NCBI GenBank assembly: GCA_014804445.1
Contig: JAAUZU010000029.1
Location: forward strand, 1-64,000
Reading direction: 5' to 3'
From: Lachnospiraceae bacterium
GTDB taxonomy: Bacteria > Bacillota > Clostridia > Lachnospirales > Lachnospiraceae
Length of the DNA: 64,000 nucleotides
The notes beneath the pieces were generated by a model. That model was not told the origin of the DNA. It saw nothing but the letters and a program-made list of their open reading frames with translations, and searched no databases. The position numbers and the translations under genes were made by a program. Every line of letters begins with the position of its first letter. Position 1 is the first letter of the stretch. Below are positions 49,902-59,593 of the stretch, piece by piece.

Positions 49902-50957
49902 TTGACATTTGAAAAATTTGTGGAACAGGTAAAGGAACAGATACGAGCCTTTATGCCGGAGAAATATGCGGATGCACTGGTGGATGTCCAGGAGGTGGAA
50001 AAACCGAATGACAGGAAGCTGCATGCGCTTCAGATCAGATGCAGTGCGGAGCGCATTTCCCCCAGCATCTATTTGGAAGGGTATTATCGGATGCACAAAC
50101 AGGGTGATAGCATGGGGAAAATCCTATCAACGCTGGCAGATGAATACACAAAGGCGATAGAACAAATTGACGGTTTGGACATACAGGATTTCAACAATTT
50201 TGAGAACATTAAAGACAGACTTTGTGTAGCGGTGATGAATAAGCACAGGCATACAGAATATCTGAAAGAAGCCATATGTAAGGACATGCAGGGGACGGAT
50301 CTTGTATCTGTGGTACGGATTCAGGCTGATACCGGACAGGGAAAAATGAGCCTGCTTGTAAAGGAAGGGATGTTAAAGCAGTGGGGGCTTACTGCGGAGA
50401 AGGTGTATGAAATGGCATTTGAAAATACTGTCAGGCTTTTTTTGCCAAGCCTGACTCCCATGGAGGAAATGTTATATTCCCTTGCTTTTAAGGAGGAAGC
50501 AACGGCCATGGACAGGGAGTCTCTGGCAGAGCTGTTTGGGACAGACAAAGAGAGGAAGGACCCCATGCAGGAAATGTTTATTCTGACTAACCTTGCCAAC
50601 TATAATGGTGCTGTTACCCTATTTTACCCGGGGCTTCTGGAAAAAATCGGGGAGGCCCTTCGGAGTAATTTAATTATTCTGCCCAGCAGTGTGCATGAAA
50701 CAATTCTTGTGAAAGAAAGAGAGGGAAACAGTATAGAGGAGTTACAGAGCATAGTAATGGAAATTAACCGGCAGCATGTAGCGCCGGATGAAGTGCTGTC
50801 AGACGAGGTATACCGTTATGACTATAAAGAGCGGAAATTGGTGATGGCGACAGATCCTAAGAGAACGGCAGAGATAGCCGCAGACATGAAGGATTTAACC
50901 TATAATTATGACGACTGGGGCCGCCCGCTGGAGGAACAGGAGGAAGAGGAAAGGTAA
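49902..50957 (+). CDS. DUF5688-like ICE protein
   Basis: FEKFVEQVKEQIRAFMPEKYADALVDVQEVEKPNDRKLHALQI...GNSIEELQSIVMEINRQHVAPDEVLSDEVYRYD; TTG start. Confidence 0.8.
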   Translation: MTFEKFVEQVKEQIRAFMPEKYADALVDVQEVEKPNDRKLHALQIRCSAERISPSIYLEGYYRMHKQGDSMGKILSTLADEYTKAIEQIDGLDIQDFNNFENIKDRLCVAVMNKHRHTEYLKEAICKDMQGTDLVSVVRIQADTGQGKMSLLVKEGMLKQWGLTAEKVYEMAFENTVRLFLPSLTPMEEMLYSLAFKEEATAMDRESLAELFGTDKERKDPMQEMFILTNLANYNGAVTLFYPGLLEKIGEALRSNLIILPSSVHETILVKEREGNSIEELQSIVMEINRQHVAPDEVLSDEVYRYDYKERKLVMATDPKRTAEIAADMKDLTYNYDDWGRPLEEQEEEER

Positions 50958-50958
50958 C

Positions 50959-52170
50959 ATGTCTGTTCTGATCTACAAGCAGCGCCACCGCCATCCCAAC
51001 AGGAAAGACACGCCGGGGGCAAACTATGCCCATGTGCGATATATTGCCACCAGACCGGGCGTGATGAAGAACAACTGCATGGAGCATGGTCTGTTCGGAA
51101 AAATGCAGCCAGGCGGGCTGGAATGTTTTTCAGATTGGCGGGATGTTGCAAAGAAAGCCTATGCCGCAGCAAAGCAGGGTCATATCATGTACCGGAGTGT
51201 GGTGTCCTTTGCCCGGCAGACGGCGAAGGAACTCCTGCTTGAGGATCAGAAAAGCTGGCAGAAGTATATAGAGAACCATATCCTAACCATTGCCGGAAAA
51301 AACAATATTCGTAGAGAGGACTTAAAATGGGCTGCCGCAGTGCATGATGAGAAAGCCCATCCACATATCCATGTGGTATTTTGGGACAGTTCTAGCAGGG
51401 TGCGCAGCCCTTTTACGCCGCCTCAGATACCGGATGCCATAAGGAAACAGATGATAAAGGATACTTTTTCGGAAAAAATACTGGCATTTGCACAGGAAAA
51501 GGGTGCGGCAGTCAGGGAACTTCGTCAAATCACGGACGAATTTGTGGCGCAGTTTGAAAATGTGCTGCGGTGTAGGATTTTGGGAAAATACAGGAATACA
51601 GGGCGTGAACTGGGTGAGGAGCTGGAGACCGATGTAGCTTTTTCGGAGGAAATGCTGCAGGAATTTGCCCGGCGCATGGAATCGTTTAGACGGGGGCTGC
51701 CGGAGCATGGACGGCTATCCTACCAGCTTCTGGCACCGCAGGATAAGGCAAGGACGGATGAACTGGCAGAATTCCTGCTGGCAGAGGTGCCGGAGCTGAG
51801 ATATTACTTTGACCGGTATGTGGAGGCGAAGTGTAAAATGGCATCCTTATATGCTTCCGACGGGGCGGCTCACGAGAAACAGGGGGAGAGGTTTATGCAG
51901 GAAGCTAAAAAGATTCTGGGCAATCGTGTGCTTGCCGGGGTGAAAATGCTAAACCGCTTGGAGCAGGAAGCGAAAACGGCAGAATACAGGGAGAGCCGCA
52001 GGGAATATTATGCTTCCATAATCCTGATGGAAGCGCTGGATATGCTGGCACAGGCAGCCCGTAGGGAAGAGGATGGTTATTCTGCATGTGTGGACAATAA
52101 AGGGGAATTATCAAGGGATGCCAGAAAAGAACTGTTTTTGAAAAATCAGGATAAAGGGTATGAACATTAA
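50959..52170 (+). CDS. Relaxase (MobP3/MobL-like)
   Basis: NYAHVRYIATRPGVMKNNCMEHGLFG; histidine motif HDEKAHPHIHVVFWD. Confidence 0.88.
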   Translation: MSVLIYKQRHRHPNRKDTPGANYAHVRYIATRPGVMKNNCMEHGLFGKMQPGGLECFSDWRDVAKKAYAAAKQGHIMYRSVVSFARQTAKELLLEDQKSWQKYIENHILTIAGKNNIRREDLKWAAAVHDEKAHPHIHVVFWDSSSRVRSPFTPPQIPDAIRKQMIKDTFSEKILAFAQEKGAAVRELRQITDEFVAQFENVLRCRILGKYRNTGRELGEELETDVAFSEEMLQEFARRMESFRRGLPEHGRLSYQLLAPQDKARTDELAEFLLAEVPELRYYFDRYVEAKCKMASLYASDGAAHEKQGERFMQEAKKILGNRVLAGVKMLNRLEQEAKTAEYRESRREYYASIILMEALDMLAQAARREEDGYSACVDNKGELSRDARKELFLKNQDKGYEH

Positions 52171-52207
52171 AACTTTCCACGATTTGAACAGACAGGAAGG
52201 AGAGTGT

Positions 52208-52333
52208 ATGAAGCTTGAAGCATATTTTGGCAGTGATATTGCGACAATTAATCTGGAAGAAGCCATCAGTGAGTATAACCGGAACCGGCGTCCCATAGCG
52301 AGGCTGGATAACGAGTACGAAGAGGAGCGATAG
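52208..52333 (+). CDS. 41-aa ICE protein
   Basis: RBS aggaaggag; MKLEAYFGSDIATINLEEAISEYNRNRRPIARLDNEYEEER. Confidence 0.6.
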   Translation: MKLEAYFGSDIATINLEEAISEYNRNRRPIARLDNEYEEER

Positions 52334-52336
52334 AGA

Positions 52337-53026
52337 ATGAAATCAAAGGTAGAATTTTATGGTGCATTTTTTGAGGAGCTGGAGAAGAAAGGGTTTGGAG
52401 TGGCACCACCTTCTTCCCCTGATTATGTGGCGGACATTCTGTTCAAAGGAAAGCCCGTTGCATTTTATACCAAGAATGACATGATTGAGAAGAATCCCTT
52501 TGTGGAGACACAGGAAAAACAGATGGAGCGGCTTTGGGATATTGCAAAAGCAACGGCCAGCCTGTGCGGTATATGCAGTGACCAGCCTTATGATGAACAA
52601 AAAGCCATCAAGATGGCAAATGGTGTGGTAAAGATTAATGAGCATGACGGGACAGTCCTTGCCTGCAAGCATCATCCGTTGTTAGGCTATGTGTTATCCA
52701 CTTACAGACAGGAAATGCCGGATGGAAAACCCGTCCAGAGACAGTTTTTTTATAACAAGGATGAGGCTTTTGAGAGTTTTGCAACCAGAAGCGGGCTGGT
52801 TGACGCAAGAAAGCTGTTCAGTGAAACACAGATGCGGTTTATTCATGCGGGACTTGTAAAACTGCGCACACAGGACGAGGAGTTTTCTGAGGAGGATTTA
52901 AAAGAGATCGGGAAACTTGTGGACAGAGTGGAGGAACTTATGCCGGAGTTGCACAAGGGAGAAAAGATATTTGATTTCAAGCGTATTCTGGATATCTTTT
53001 CCATGGGCAGCGGCATGGAACGTTAG
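52337..53026 (+). CDS. ICE hypothetical protein
   Basis: 229 aa, tightly packed in the ICE operon. Confidence 0.7.
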   Translation: MKSKVEFYGAFFEELEKKGFGVAPPSSPDYVADILFKGKPVAFYTKNDMIEKNPFVETQEKQMERLWDIAKATASLCGICSDQPYDEQKAIKMANGVVKINEHDGTVLACKHHPLLGYVLSTYRQEMPDGKPVQRQFFYNKDEAFESFATRSGLVDARKLFSETQMRFIHAGLVKLRTQDEEFSEEDLKEIGKLVDRVEELMPELHKGEKIFDFKRILDIFSMGSGMER

Positions 53027-53064
53027 CTGTGATACAGTAAAAGAAAAGGAACAGGGAGGAAAAA

Positions 53065-53877
53065 ATGCGGCCACAGGGCGAATCTATCTGGGGTAATATC
53101 AACTTATGTATTGAGATTGCCTTTAACATTTATTATATCTGTGCAGATAAAGGGGCGGGAGTAGTAATTCCCAAGGATTATGCTTCAGAATTTTTTTCAG
53201 AAAAAACGATGGCGGCCGGAAAGGAATCAGATGGTTACCTATACTATGGGGAAAAGGAAAGCATGGATTTGCCTATGTATGAAATCATGCAAAAGCGGGC
53301 GTCCAGAGCAAGAAAAGTACAGGCTGAGGCAGCCAGACAGATGCAGATTATCAGCGAGGGAGGGCAGTTGCAGGAGACGGATTATCTGGCAGACATTGCG
53401 GCACCGGATCATGGACAAATGATCCAGAACGGCATTTATCTGGTAGAAGGGGAACCGGTGGGGATTGCCGTTCAGGAGCAGGTGGCAGAGTATTTTATGA
53501 CAGTTTATGCCTGCGAGTTTGGCAGGCATGAGGGAGGATACCTTTATTATGATTCAGCTTCCAGTGCTATTCCTCTGTATGAATTGCAGCAGGTATTTCC
53601 GGAAGTGAAAAAAATGATAGTGTCGGAAGAAAGCCTGTATGCTACCCTGTGCCAGCAATATCCGGTATATCGGGAATGGTATAACCAGTTAGTGGAAGAA
53701 GGGGATCAAATTCCACATACAGACACTCCTGTTTGCCTGTTTTTAAAAGAACAGCTTGAGGTGGAAAAGAAGCGGCAGGAACAGGCAGTAGGAGAAGGGC
53801 AGGCGTTCTGCTTGGATTTTGGGGAAAATGAGGAGGATGCCTATGGAGAGCAGGTGGAGTATGGCTTAGAGGCGTGA
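53065..53877 (+). CDS. ICE hypothetical protein with internal repeats (YLYYGEKES.PMYE / YLYYDSASSAIPLYE)
   Basis: 270 aa; duplicated segment visible in the translation. Confidence 0.65.
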   Translation: MRPQGESIWGNINLCIEIAFNIYYICADKGAGVVIPKDYASEFFSEKTMAAGKESDGYLYYGEKESMDLPMYEIMQKRASRARKVQAEAARQMQIISEGGQLQETDYLADIAAPDHGQMIQNGIYLVEGEPVGIAVQEQVAEYFMTVYACEFGRHEGGYLYYDSASSAIPLYELQQVFPEVKKMIVSEESLYATLCQQYPVYREWYNQLVEEGDQIPHTDTPVCLFLKEQLEVEKKRQEQAVGEGQAFCLDFGENEEDAYGEQVEYGLEA

Positions 53878-53906
53878 AAAATCTTGGAAGGGAAAGGAGA
53901 ATACCC

Positions 53907-54590
53907 ATGAAGCTGGTATATATTGCAAGCCCTCTCAGGGGTGATTATGAAAAAAATATCAAAAATGCAGCAGAATACTGTCAAAGAGCCTGTGAGATGG
54001 GTGTGCTTGCCTTTGCGCCGCATCTGTATTTTACCCAGTTTTATAATGACACCATACCGGAGCAGCGGGAAAAAGGGCTGGAGATGGGGCTTGCCATGCT
54101 GGAAAAATGTGATGAACTGTGGGTCATGGGAACACATATCAGCGTAGGGATGCGTGGGGAAATTGCCCATGCCAGGGAACTGGATAAACCCATCTACATA
54201 GTGGAACATCCGAAAGAGGAAGCGTATTATCCGGTCAGTACGGACGGAAAGCAGCTTCTGTCAGGGAATTCCTGCCTTGACGGGAGCACGGGCATGGACT
54301 ACACGGGACAGGTGCTTGTGATGAAATATGACGTGCTAAAGCCAGAATACCGGAACCGTCCAAACCAACTGTGGCAGGCAGAGGGGGGATTTGGCTGCAG
54401 CCCGTCTGCCAGAGGACGCAGGGTATATGCCACGAGCCTGTACGATGGGGAACGCACCAGCTTTTACCGTCAGGACTTTGCGGGAATTGTCAAGCCTGAA
54501 GTGCTGGAAGAAGTACAGTCTCAATATGGTCTTTTCATGCAAGAGCAGGAAATAGGAATTCACAAGGAAACGGAGGGAGTGGAGCCATAA
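53907..54590 (+). CDS. DUF4406/nucleoside 2-deoxyribosyltransferase-like protein
   Basis: KLVYIASPLRGDYEKNIKNAAEYCQRACEMGVLAFAPHLYFTQFYND..LEKCDELWVMG..SVGMRGEIAHARELDKPIYIV. Confidence 0.85.
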   Translation: MKLVYIASPLRGDYEKNIKNAAEYCQRACEMGVLAFAPHLYFTQFYNDTIPEQREKGLEMGLAMLEKCDELWVMGTHISVGMRGEIAHARELDKPIYIVEHPKEEAYYPVSTDGKQLLSGNSCLDGSTGMDYTGQVLVMKYDVLKPEYRNRPNQLWQAEGGFGCSPSARGRRVYATSLYDGERTSFYRQDFAGIVKPEVLEEVQSQYGLFMQEQEIGIHKETEGVEP

Positions 54591-54610
54591 AGCGGAGAGA
54601 AAAACTGATA

Positions 54611-56890
54611 TTGGGTATCATAATGGCAGGGATAGGAACTCTGCTTAATCTGTTTTTTACTGCCGCCCTGCATCAGATGCTGTCGGGGGAGGCGCAGGAT
54701 TTTATTCTGATTTCAATATCTCAATGTATTAGGAGTCTGTTCGGAAACCAGAGGCATAGGCTGTTGTTTCTTTCCTTTGAAGGATTTATAGTCGTCCTCT
54801 GTGTACTGTTTTTTACCCAAAACAGTAGAAGCTATCAATCAAAGCTGATGAGGGTTACGGAGGATATTGAGACACCTGTACCTGTGGGACAGTATCAGCA
54901 TGGTTCCTCACGCTGGATGGGAGAGCAGGAAAAGGACAGGGTGTTTTCTTACTGTATAATAAGTCCTTCACAGCCGGTTATTCGGAAACTTCTGGATAGC
55001 GGTTATGAAGGACTTGATTTTCTTACTGTCAGGGACAATGGGGATACCGGGCGAGAAGGGATGCCAGAGAACAGCAGGGTGCCTGAATTGACCGATCCAA
55101 TAAAAATCGAGGAGGCAGAAGAGGAGACGGACAGAAAGGAGGATAAAAGGGAGACAGGGGAAAAAGAAGGTTTTGAAAATGTGGATTATGAGTTTAGCGA
55201 GGAGAATACTGGTGAAAGGAAAGAACCGGCTAAAACAGCTGGATCGGAAGCGGAAAAGCAGGGGGAGGTAAACTCTGACAGACAATCGGTTTTCGTCAAA
55301 GAGCAGTCAAGGAGGGATCGCTTTAAACTATTAGAGGAGGGCGGTGTAGCCATTGGTATGCACCGATGTGGAAACAAGGAGAAAATTCATTACATAGCTG
55401 ACGATACCCACACCCTGACGATTGGTGCCACTCGTTCCGGTAAAACCAGAACACTGGTGCTGCAGTCCATATGCCTTATGGCACTTGCGGCAGAAAGCCT
55501 TGTCATCAGTGATCCAAAAGCAGAACTGTACCAGTATACGGCTTGTTTTCTGGAAAAATTGGGCTACGGTGTTATCTGCCTTGATTTCAAAAACCCGGAA
55601 AAGAGTAGCAGGTACAATCTGCTGCAGCCCATTATTGATGCGGTAAACAATGGGGAGACGGACAAGGCGGAGATGTATGCGTGGGATATCACCAACATTT
55701 TGGTGGGTGATAACACCAGCAACGAAAAAATCTGGGAAAACGGAGAGAAATCAATTATAGCAGCAGCGATTCTCTGCGTTGTGGTTGATAATGTGAGGCG
55801 GCCGGAGTATCAGAACCTCACCAATGTATATTGGTTCGTGGCAGAGATGTGTAAAGCGGTGGGGAACAAGACGCCTATGCAGGAATATGTCAGAAAGCTG
55901 AAGCCGGGGCATCCGGCGAGAGCGCTGCTCTCCATATCGGATGTGGCACCCAGCAGAACAAAAGGAAGCTTTTACACTTCTGCCCTGACGACCTTGCGGC
56001 TGTTTACATCCAGAGCGGTTCACTCCATTACCCACAAAAGCGATTATGACATTGCGGATATTGGACGTAGGAAGCTGGCACTGTTCTTTATCCTGCCAGA
56101 CGAAAAAACCACCTATTACCCCATAGCAAGTCTGATGGTGTCGCAGCTTTACGAGCTTTTAGTACGCCAGTCGGACGAGCGGGGCGGCAGGCTGGAAAGG
56201 CGTGTGAACTTTGTGTTGGAGGAATTCGGTAATTTTACCAAGATTAATGACCTAACTAATAAGCTGACTGTGGCAGGAGGCAGGGGCATGCGTTTCCATT
56301 TCTTTTTACAGAGCTTTGAGCAGCTTTCGGAAAAATATAGCAAGGAGACGGCATCCATTGTGAAATCCAACTGCCAGAGCTGGATTTACCTTCAGGCAGA
56401 CGATAGGGAAACTCTGACAGAGATATGTGAAAAGCTGGGGAAATACACCTGTTCCGCTTACCAGCTTTCCAGCCAGCATGGGAAGTATGTTAATCCCTCG
56501 TCAAGCAGTTCTGTCAGCCTTGTGGCAAGGGAGCTTCTGACAACAGACGAGATACGGCGTGTGTCAAGACCCTACCAGATCGTGGTGTCACGTTCCCATC
56601 CGGCCATGATGGTATCCCCAGATTTATCAAAGTGGTATTTCAACCGTATGCTGGGGCTGGGGGACAAGGAACATAACCGCAGACTGAGGGAGGAGCGGGA
56701 GCGGAAGCGCCCGGTTCTCACGGACAGCAGCGGGAAAATCCCTCTCTGGAATATTTGGGTCTACTACATCAAAGACCTTCAGATGAAAGAGGAGAGGCAG
56801 AGCCAGCCGGGGATGCCGATGCATGCGGCTTCCCTGTTTTCAGAAAAATTCATGCGGAGAGGAGTGGAAAAAAGCAATGAAGATGATTAA
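54611..56890 (+). CDS. VirD4/TraG-type coupling protein (T4CP)
   Basis: TIGATRSGKTRTLVLQSICLMALAAESLVISDPKAELYQYT; FVLEEFGNFTKI. Confidence 0.93.
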   Translation: MGIIMAGIGTLLNLFFTAALHQMLSGEAQDFILISISQCIRSLFGNQRHRLLFLSFEGFIVVLCVLFFTQNSRSYQSKLMRVTEDIETPVPVGQYQHGSSRWMGEQEKDRVFSYCIISPSQPVIRKLLDSGYEGLDFLTVRDNGDTGREGMPENSRVPELTDPIKIEEAEEETDRKEDKRETGEKEGFENVDYEFSEENTGERKEPAKTAGSEAEKQGEVNSDRQSVFVKEQSRRDRFKLLEEGGVAIGMHRCGNKEKIHYIADDTHTLTIGATRSGKTRTLVLQSICLMALAAESLVISDPKAELYQYTACFLEKLGYGVICLDFKNPEKSSRYNLLQPIIDAVNNGETDKAEMYAWDITNILVGDNTSNEKIWENGEKSIIAAAILCVVVDNVRRPEYQNLTNVYWFVAEMCKAVGNKTPMQEYVRKLKPGHPARALLSISDVAPSRTKGSFYTSALTTLRLFTSRAVHSITHKSDYDIADIGRRKLALFFILPDEKTTYYPIASLMVSQLYELLVRQSDERGGRLERRVNFVLEEFGNFTKINDLTNKLTVAGGRGMRFHFFLQSFEQLSEKYSKETASIVKSNCQSWIYLQADDRETLTEICEKLGKYTCSAYQLSSQHGKYVNPSSSSSVSLVARELLTTDEIRRVSRPYQIVVSRSHPAMMVSPDLSKWYFNRMLGLGDKEHNRRLREERERKRPVLTDSSGKIPLWNIWVYYIKDLQMKEERQSQPGMPMHAASLFSEKFMRRGVEKSNEDD

Positions 56891-57239
56891 GGAAAAGAGA
56901 GGGCAGTGGAAAAAAAGGGTGAAAGCGGCAGTGCAGACAGTGCTTGCCGCTTTCACTTTCTTTATGCTGCAGGCGAACACCGTTTATGCAACCGGCATAA
57001 AGGACAGCAATCTGGCGAAAGGCACGGAGAATCTGGTAAAAGACGCCACCACATGGCTTATGATACTTGCGCCGGTGGTAGCAGGCCTGCTTATTATTTA
57101 CTTTTGTATTCGCAGAAGTGCAGCTGACGAGATGGATCAGAAGAAGTGGAACAACCGTATTGTGGTGGCAATCGTATCCTGCATTGGTGCAGTAATCGGC
57201 AGCGCCACGCTGAACATCATCATCGGCTACTACAAGTAA
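56877..57239 (+). CDS. VirB2-like/Maff2-like small membrane protein
   Basis: Signal-like N-terminus plus two TMs; ATTWLMILAPVVAGLLIIYFCIRRSAADEMDQKKWNNRIVVAIVSCIGAVIGSATLNIIIGYYK. Confidence 0.7.
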   Translation: MKMIKEKRGQWKKRVKAAVQTVLAAFTFFMLQANTVYATGIKDSNLAKGTENLVKDATTWLMILAPVVAGLLIIYFCIRRSAADEMDQKKWNNRIVVAIVSCIGAVIGSATLNIIIGYYK

Positions 57240-57295
57240 ACCGATAAGTGCAAACGCATTTATCATAAAAATTCAATTAATGGAGGGAAACATCT

Positions 57296-57547
57296 ATGAG
57301 AAAAATCAACGACACTGTAAACCGTTTGTTTGTATCTGCCCGTGTAAAAGGAGAAAGGGCAATGCGCCGCATTGGAGGTATACTCCGGAGAAACGAGGGC
57401 GAGGGCTTTGTGGATACTGCTCTGAAGATCCTGATTTCCGTGGTGGTGGGTGCTCTGTTGCTGGCAGGGCTTTATGCGCTGTTTAAGGATACAATTCTGC
57501 CTACGTTGACGCAGAAGGTTACGAATTTGTTTAATTATCAAGGGTAA
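57296..57547 (+). CDS. DUF6133-like single-TM ICE protein
   Basis: NEGEGFVDTALKILISVVVGALLLAGLYALFKDTILPTLTQKVTNLFNY. Confidence 0.75.
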   Translation: MRKINDTVNRLFVSARVKGERAMRRIGGILRRNEGEGFVDTALKILISVVVGALLLAGLYALFKDTILPTLTQKVTNLFNYQG

Positions 57548-57580
57548 GGAGCCTCTTTTTTCATAATTAGGTGTCTTTTC

Positions 57581-57623
57581 TGCCCAAGTGACCTCGAACA
57601 AAAATTTTGGTGTCACTTGGGCA
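57581..57623 (+). terminator. Hairpin (terminator/attenuator-like) after the DUF6133 gene
   Basis: 12-bp perfect stem TGCCCAAGTGAC / GTCACTTGGGCA. Confidence 0.55.
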
Positions 57624-57784
57624 AATTGCAAGATGCAAATTGATATAAATATAAGACATAAAAACACATAAAAATAATTGTTCATAAAAAATTTACAAAA
57701 AATTTACAATTTGTTCGTACATGTTCGAGTATGCTTTATGTATAATAACGCATATGGATTAAACATTTAGGAGACAATGGTGTT

Positions 57785-58243
57785 GTGGGGAATAGGAAAA
57801 GTACTTCAGATAATTATAACATGATTTCCAATATTATTCAAATCATTCTAAATTACTTTTTAGTTTATGTTTTGAAACTTGCTGTATTTATATTTATAAA
57901 TTTTACAATTTTTATTAAATGGGAAGGAACGGAAGAAATTCCACAATCTGTATTTATAAGTTGTTTAGCTTTTGTTACTACTGTACTTATTGATGTTTTT
58001 GTTTTATCTAAAAGCGTAAAAGTTAAGGGCATGATTAATGCTATACTTTTAGCGTATGTATTTTTGCTGTTGCTTGGTGATGGTTTTATCTTGTTAATTA
58101 TAGCTAGATTATCACCTGTATCGTTGCTCTCCGTTTGCTTATGCGATTTTATAAATATTTTCTGTTGTGTCAGTCCTGTTTTGGAGTTGATATATGGAGT
58201 TATATCGCATATGCAAGTTGAAAGAACGAGAGAGTATGTCTAA
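57785..58243 (+). CDS. AT-rich cargo: 4-TM hypothetical membrane protein
   Basis: 152 aa, GTG start, hydrophobic segments. Confidence 0.65.
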   Translation: MGNRKSTSDNYNMISNIIQIILNYFLVYVLKLAVFIFINFTIFIKWEGTEEIPQSVFISCLAFVTTVLIDVFVLSKSVKVKGMINAILLAYVFLLLLGDGFILLIIARLSPVSLLSVCLCDFINIFCCVSPVLELIYGVISHMQVERTREYV

Positions 58244-58481
58244 AATATTTAAGCGTGAGGTGATAATGATGATAAAATTAATAATATTTTTGGGTATTGT
58301 ATTTGCAGGAATTGTATCTCTCTTATTGTATTTTGCTATTAGAGAAATGTTTTGTAAGTATCGGAATCCTGATCCTTTATTTTGTAATGGGGATAAAAGG
58401 TTCAAAGAAATTATAGAAAATAAAGATAAAGATTATAAAACTCGTTCTTTTTTAAAGGATATATACTATGACCAAAAGTGA
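58236..58481 (+). CDS. AT-rich cargo: single-TM hypothetical protein
   Basis: ATG overlaps the upstream stop by 8 bp (ATGTCTAA). Confidence 0.6.
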   Translation: MSKIFKREVIMMIKLIIFLGIVFAGIVSLLLYFAIREMFCKYRNPDPLFCNGDKRFKEIIENKDKDYKTRSFLKDIYYDQK

Positions 58482-59025
58482 TTTTGATTTTTTCGTGAAT
58501 AATGTCATTAAAGAGTTTTATGGCGAGATAAAGAAAATAGATGAAGAAAAGTATAGTGGTAAAGTATTAGACTTTAGAGAAAGCAAGCTATATTGTATTT
58601 TCAATTACTACGAGTCATTTAGGAAAGATATGCGAAGATTGTATATGGCAGAAGAGTCTAAACCGATGGATAGGCATAAAATTGCTGCTAATATGATGAT
58701 TGCTATATTAAAGGCTCGCCCAATTAAAATCAATTTAATGATTCCTAATCTTCCTTTGGAGTTATTGTTAGCTAATGAATATCTAAGTTTTTGTTGTGCG
58801 CTTGATATTGTAGAAATATATAGGAGAGATGCAGGGAACGAGAAATTTTCATTAATTTTACCAGGAACCTATATTGAAGAGGAAGATGATAGAACGTCGT
58901 ATATACAAAACATATGTAAAGCTTTGTATTATATTCATAAACCATCATTGAGTGATACATTGGCGTATGCAAATATTTTGTTCATGATTGAAAAATATAC
59001 AGATACAATATATGCAAATGAATAA
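58468..59025 (+). CDS. AT-rich cargo: soluble hypothetical protein
   Basis: 185 aa; ATG overlaps the upstream stop by 14 bp. Confidence 0.7.
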   Translation: MTKSDFDFFVNNVIKEFYGEIKKIDEEKYSGKVLDFRESKLYCIFNYYESFRKDMRRLYMAEESKPMDRHKIAANMMIAILKARPIKINLMIPNLPLELLLANEYLSFCCALDIVEIYRRDAGNEKFSLILPGTYIEEEDDRTSYIQNICKALYYIHKPSLSDTLAYANILFMIEKYTDTIYANE

Positions 59026-59063
59026 AAGTTTTGCAAGAAGAAAGAGAATGAAAAAAGTCAATA

Positions 59064-59096
59064 AAAGCCCGAGGCAATTGTCTCGGACTTTTTTAT
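59064..59096 (+). terminator. Rho-independent terminator of the cargo operon
   Basis: CCGAGgcaattgtCTCGG followed by ACTTTTTTATT. Confidence 0.8.
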
Positions 59097-59279
59097 TGCA
59101 GGGCAATCTTTAATAAACCATCTGCTATGCAGGTGGGATAACAGCACTTTACCTTACAGTAAAAAACCTCTGTGATTTTCCAAGAGGGTAGTGGTAACAT
59201 GAATTATTTATTGTATCAACTTGATTTTTGGCATTATATAAAGGAAAATATTGACAATCTGATGAAGGAGGTGATTTGA

Positions 59280-59558
59280 TTGAAAGTAACAGCAAAAATC
59301 ACAAAGCACTTCACCGAAGCGGGTAAGCTGAGAGCATTTGCCACTATATGTCTGGCAGATGCTTTTTTAATTACCGGGGTACGTGTGGTGGAGTGCGAGA
59401 AGGGGATGACCGTGTTCATGCCCAGCATGAAAGACAAGGAAGATGAGTACAGGGATGTATGTTTTCCTATCAAGCCGGAGCTTCGCAGCCAGATTAACAC
59501 GGCTGTACTGAACGCTTATGACGCTGGTATGAAAGAAAACGAATCAGAAGAGGGGTAG
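59280..59558 (+). CDS. SpoVG family protein (ICE-encoded)
   Basis: KITKHFTEAGKLRAFATICLADAFLITGVRVVECEKGMTVFMPSMKDKEDEYRDVCFPIKPELRSQINTAVLNAY follows the SpoVG pattern; TTG start. Confidence 0.8.
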   Translation: MKVTAKITKHFTEAGKLRAFATICLADAFLITGVRVVECEKGMTVFMPSMKDKEDEYRDVCFPIKPELRSQINTAVLNAYDAGMKENESEEG

Positions 59559-59593
59559 GCCATGCCTGCCTCTGTGGTTGGAGGTGAGGAATA

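Noticed and set aside
57741-57746. TATAAT as a cargo-operon promoter -10
   Set aside because: No convincing -35 at proper spacing in a very AT-rich stretch; noted but not called.
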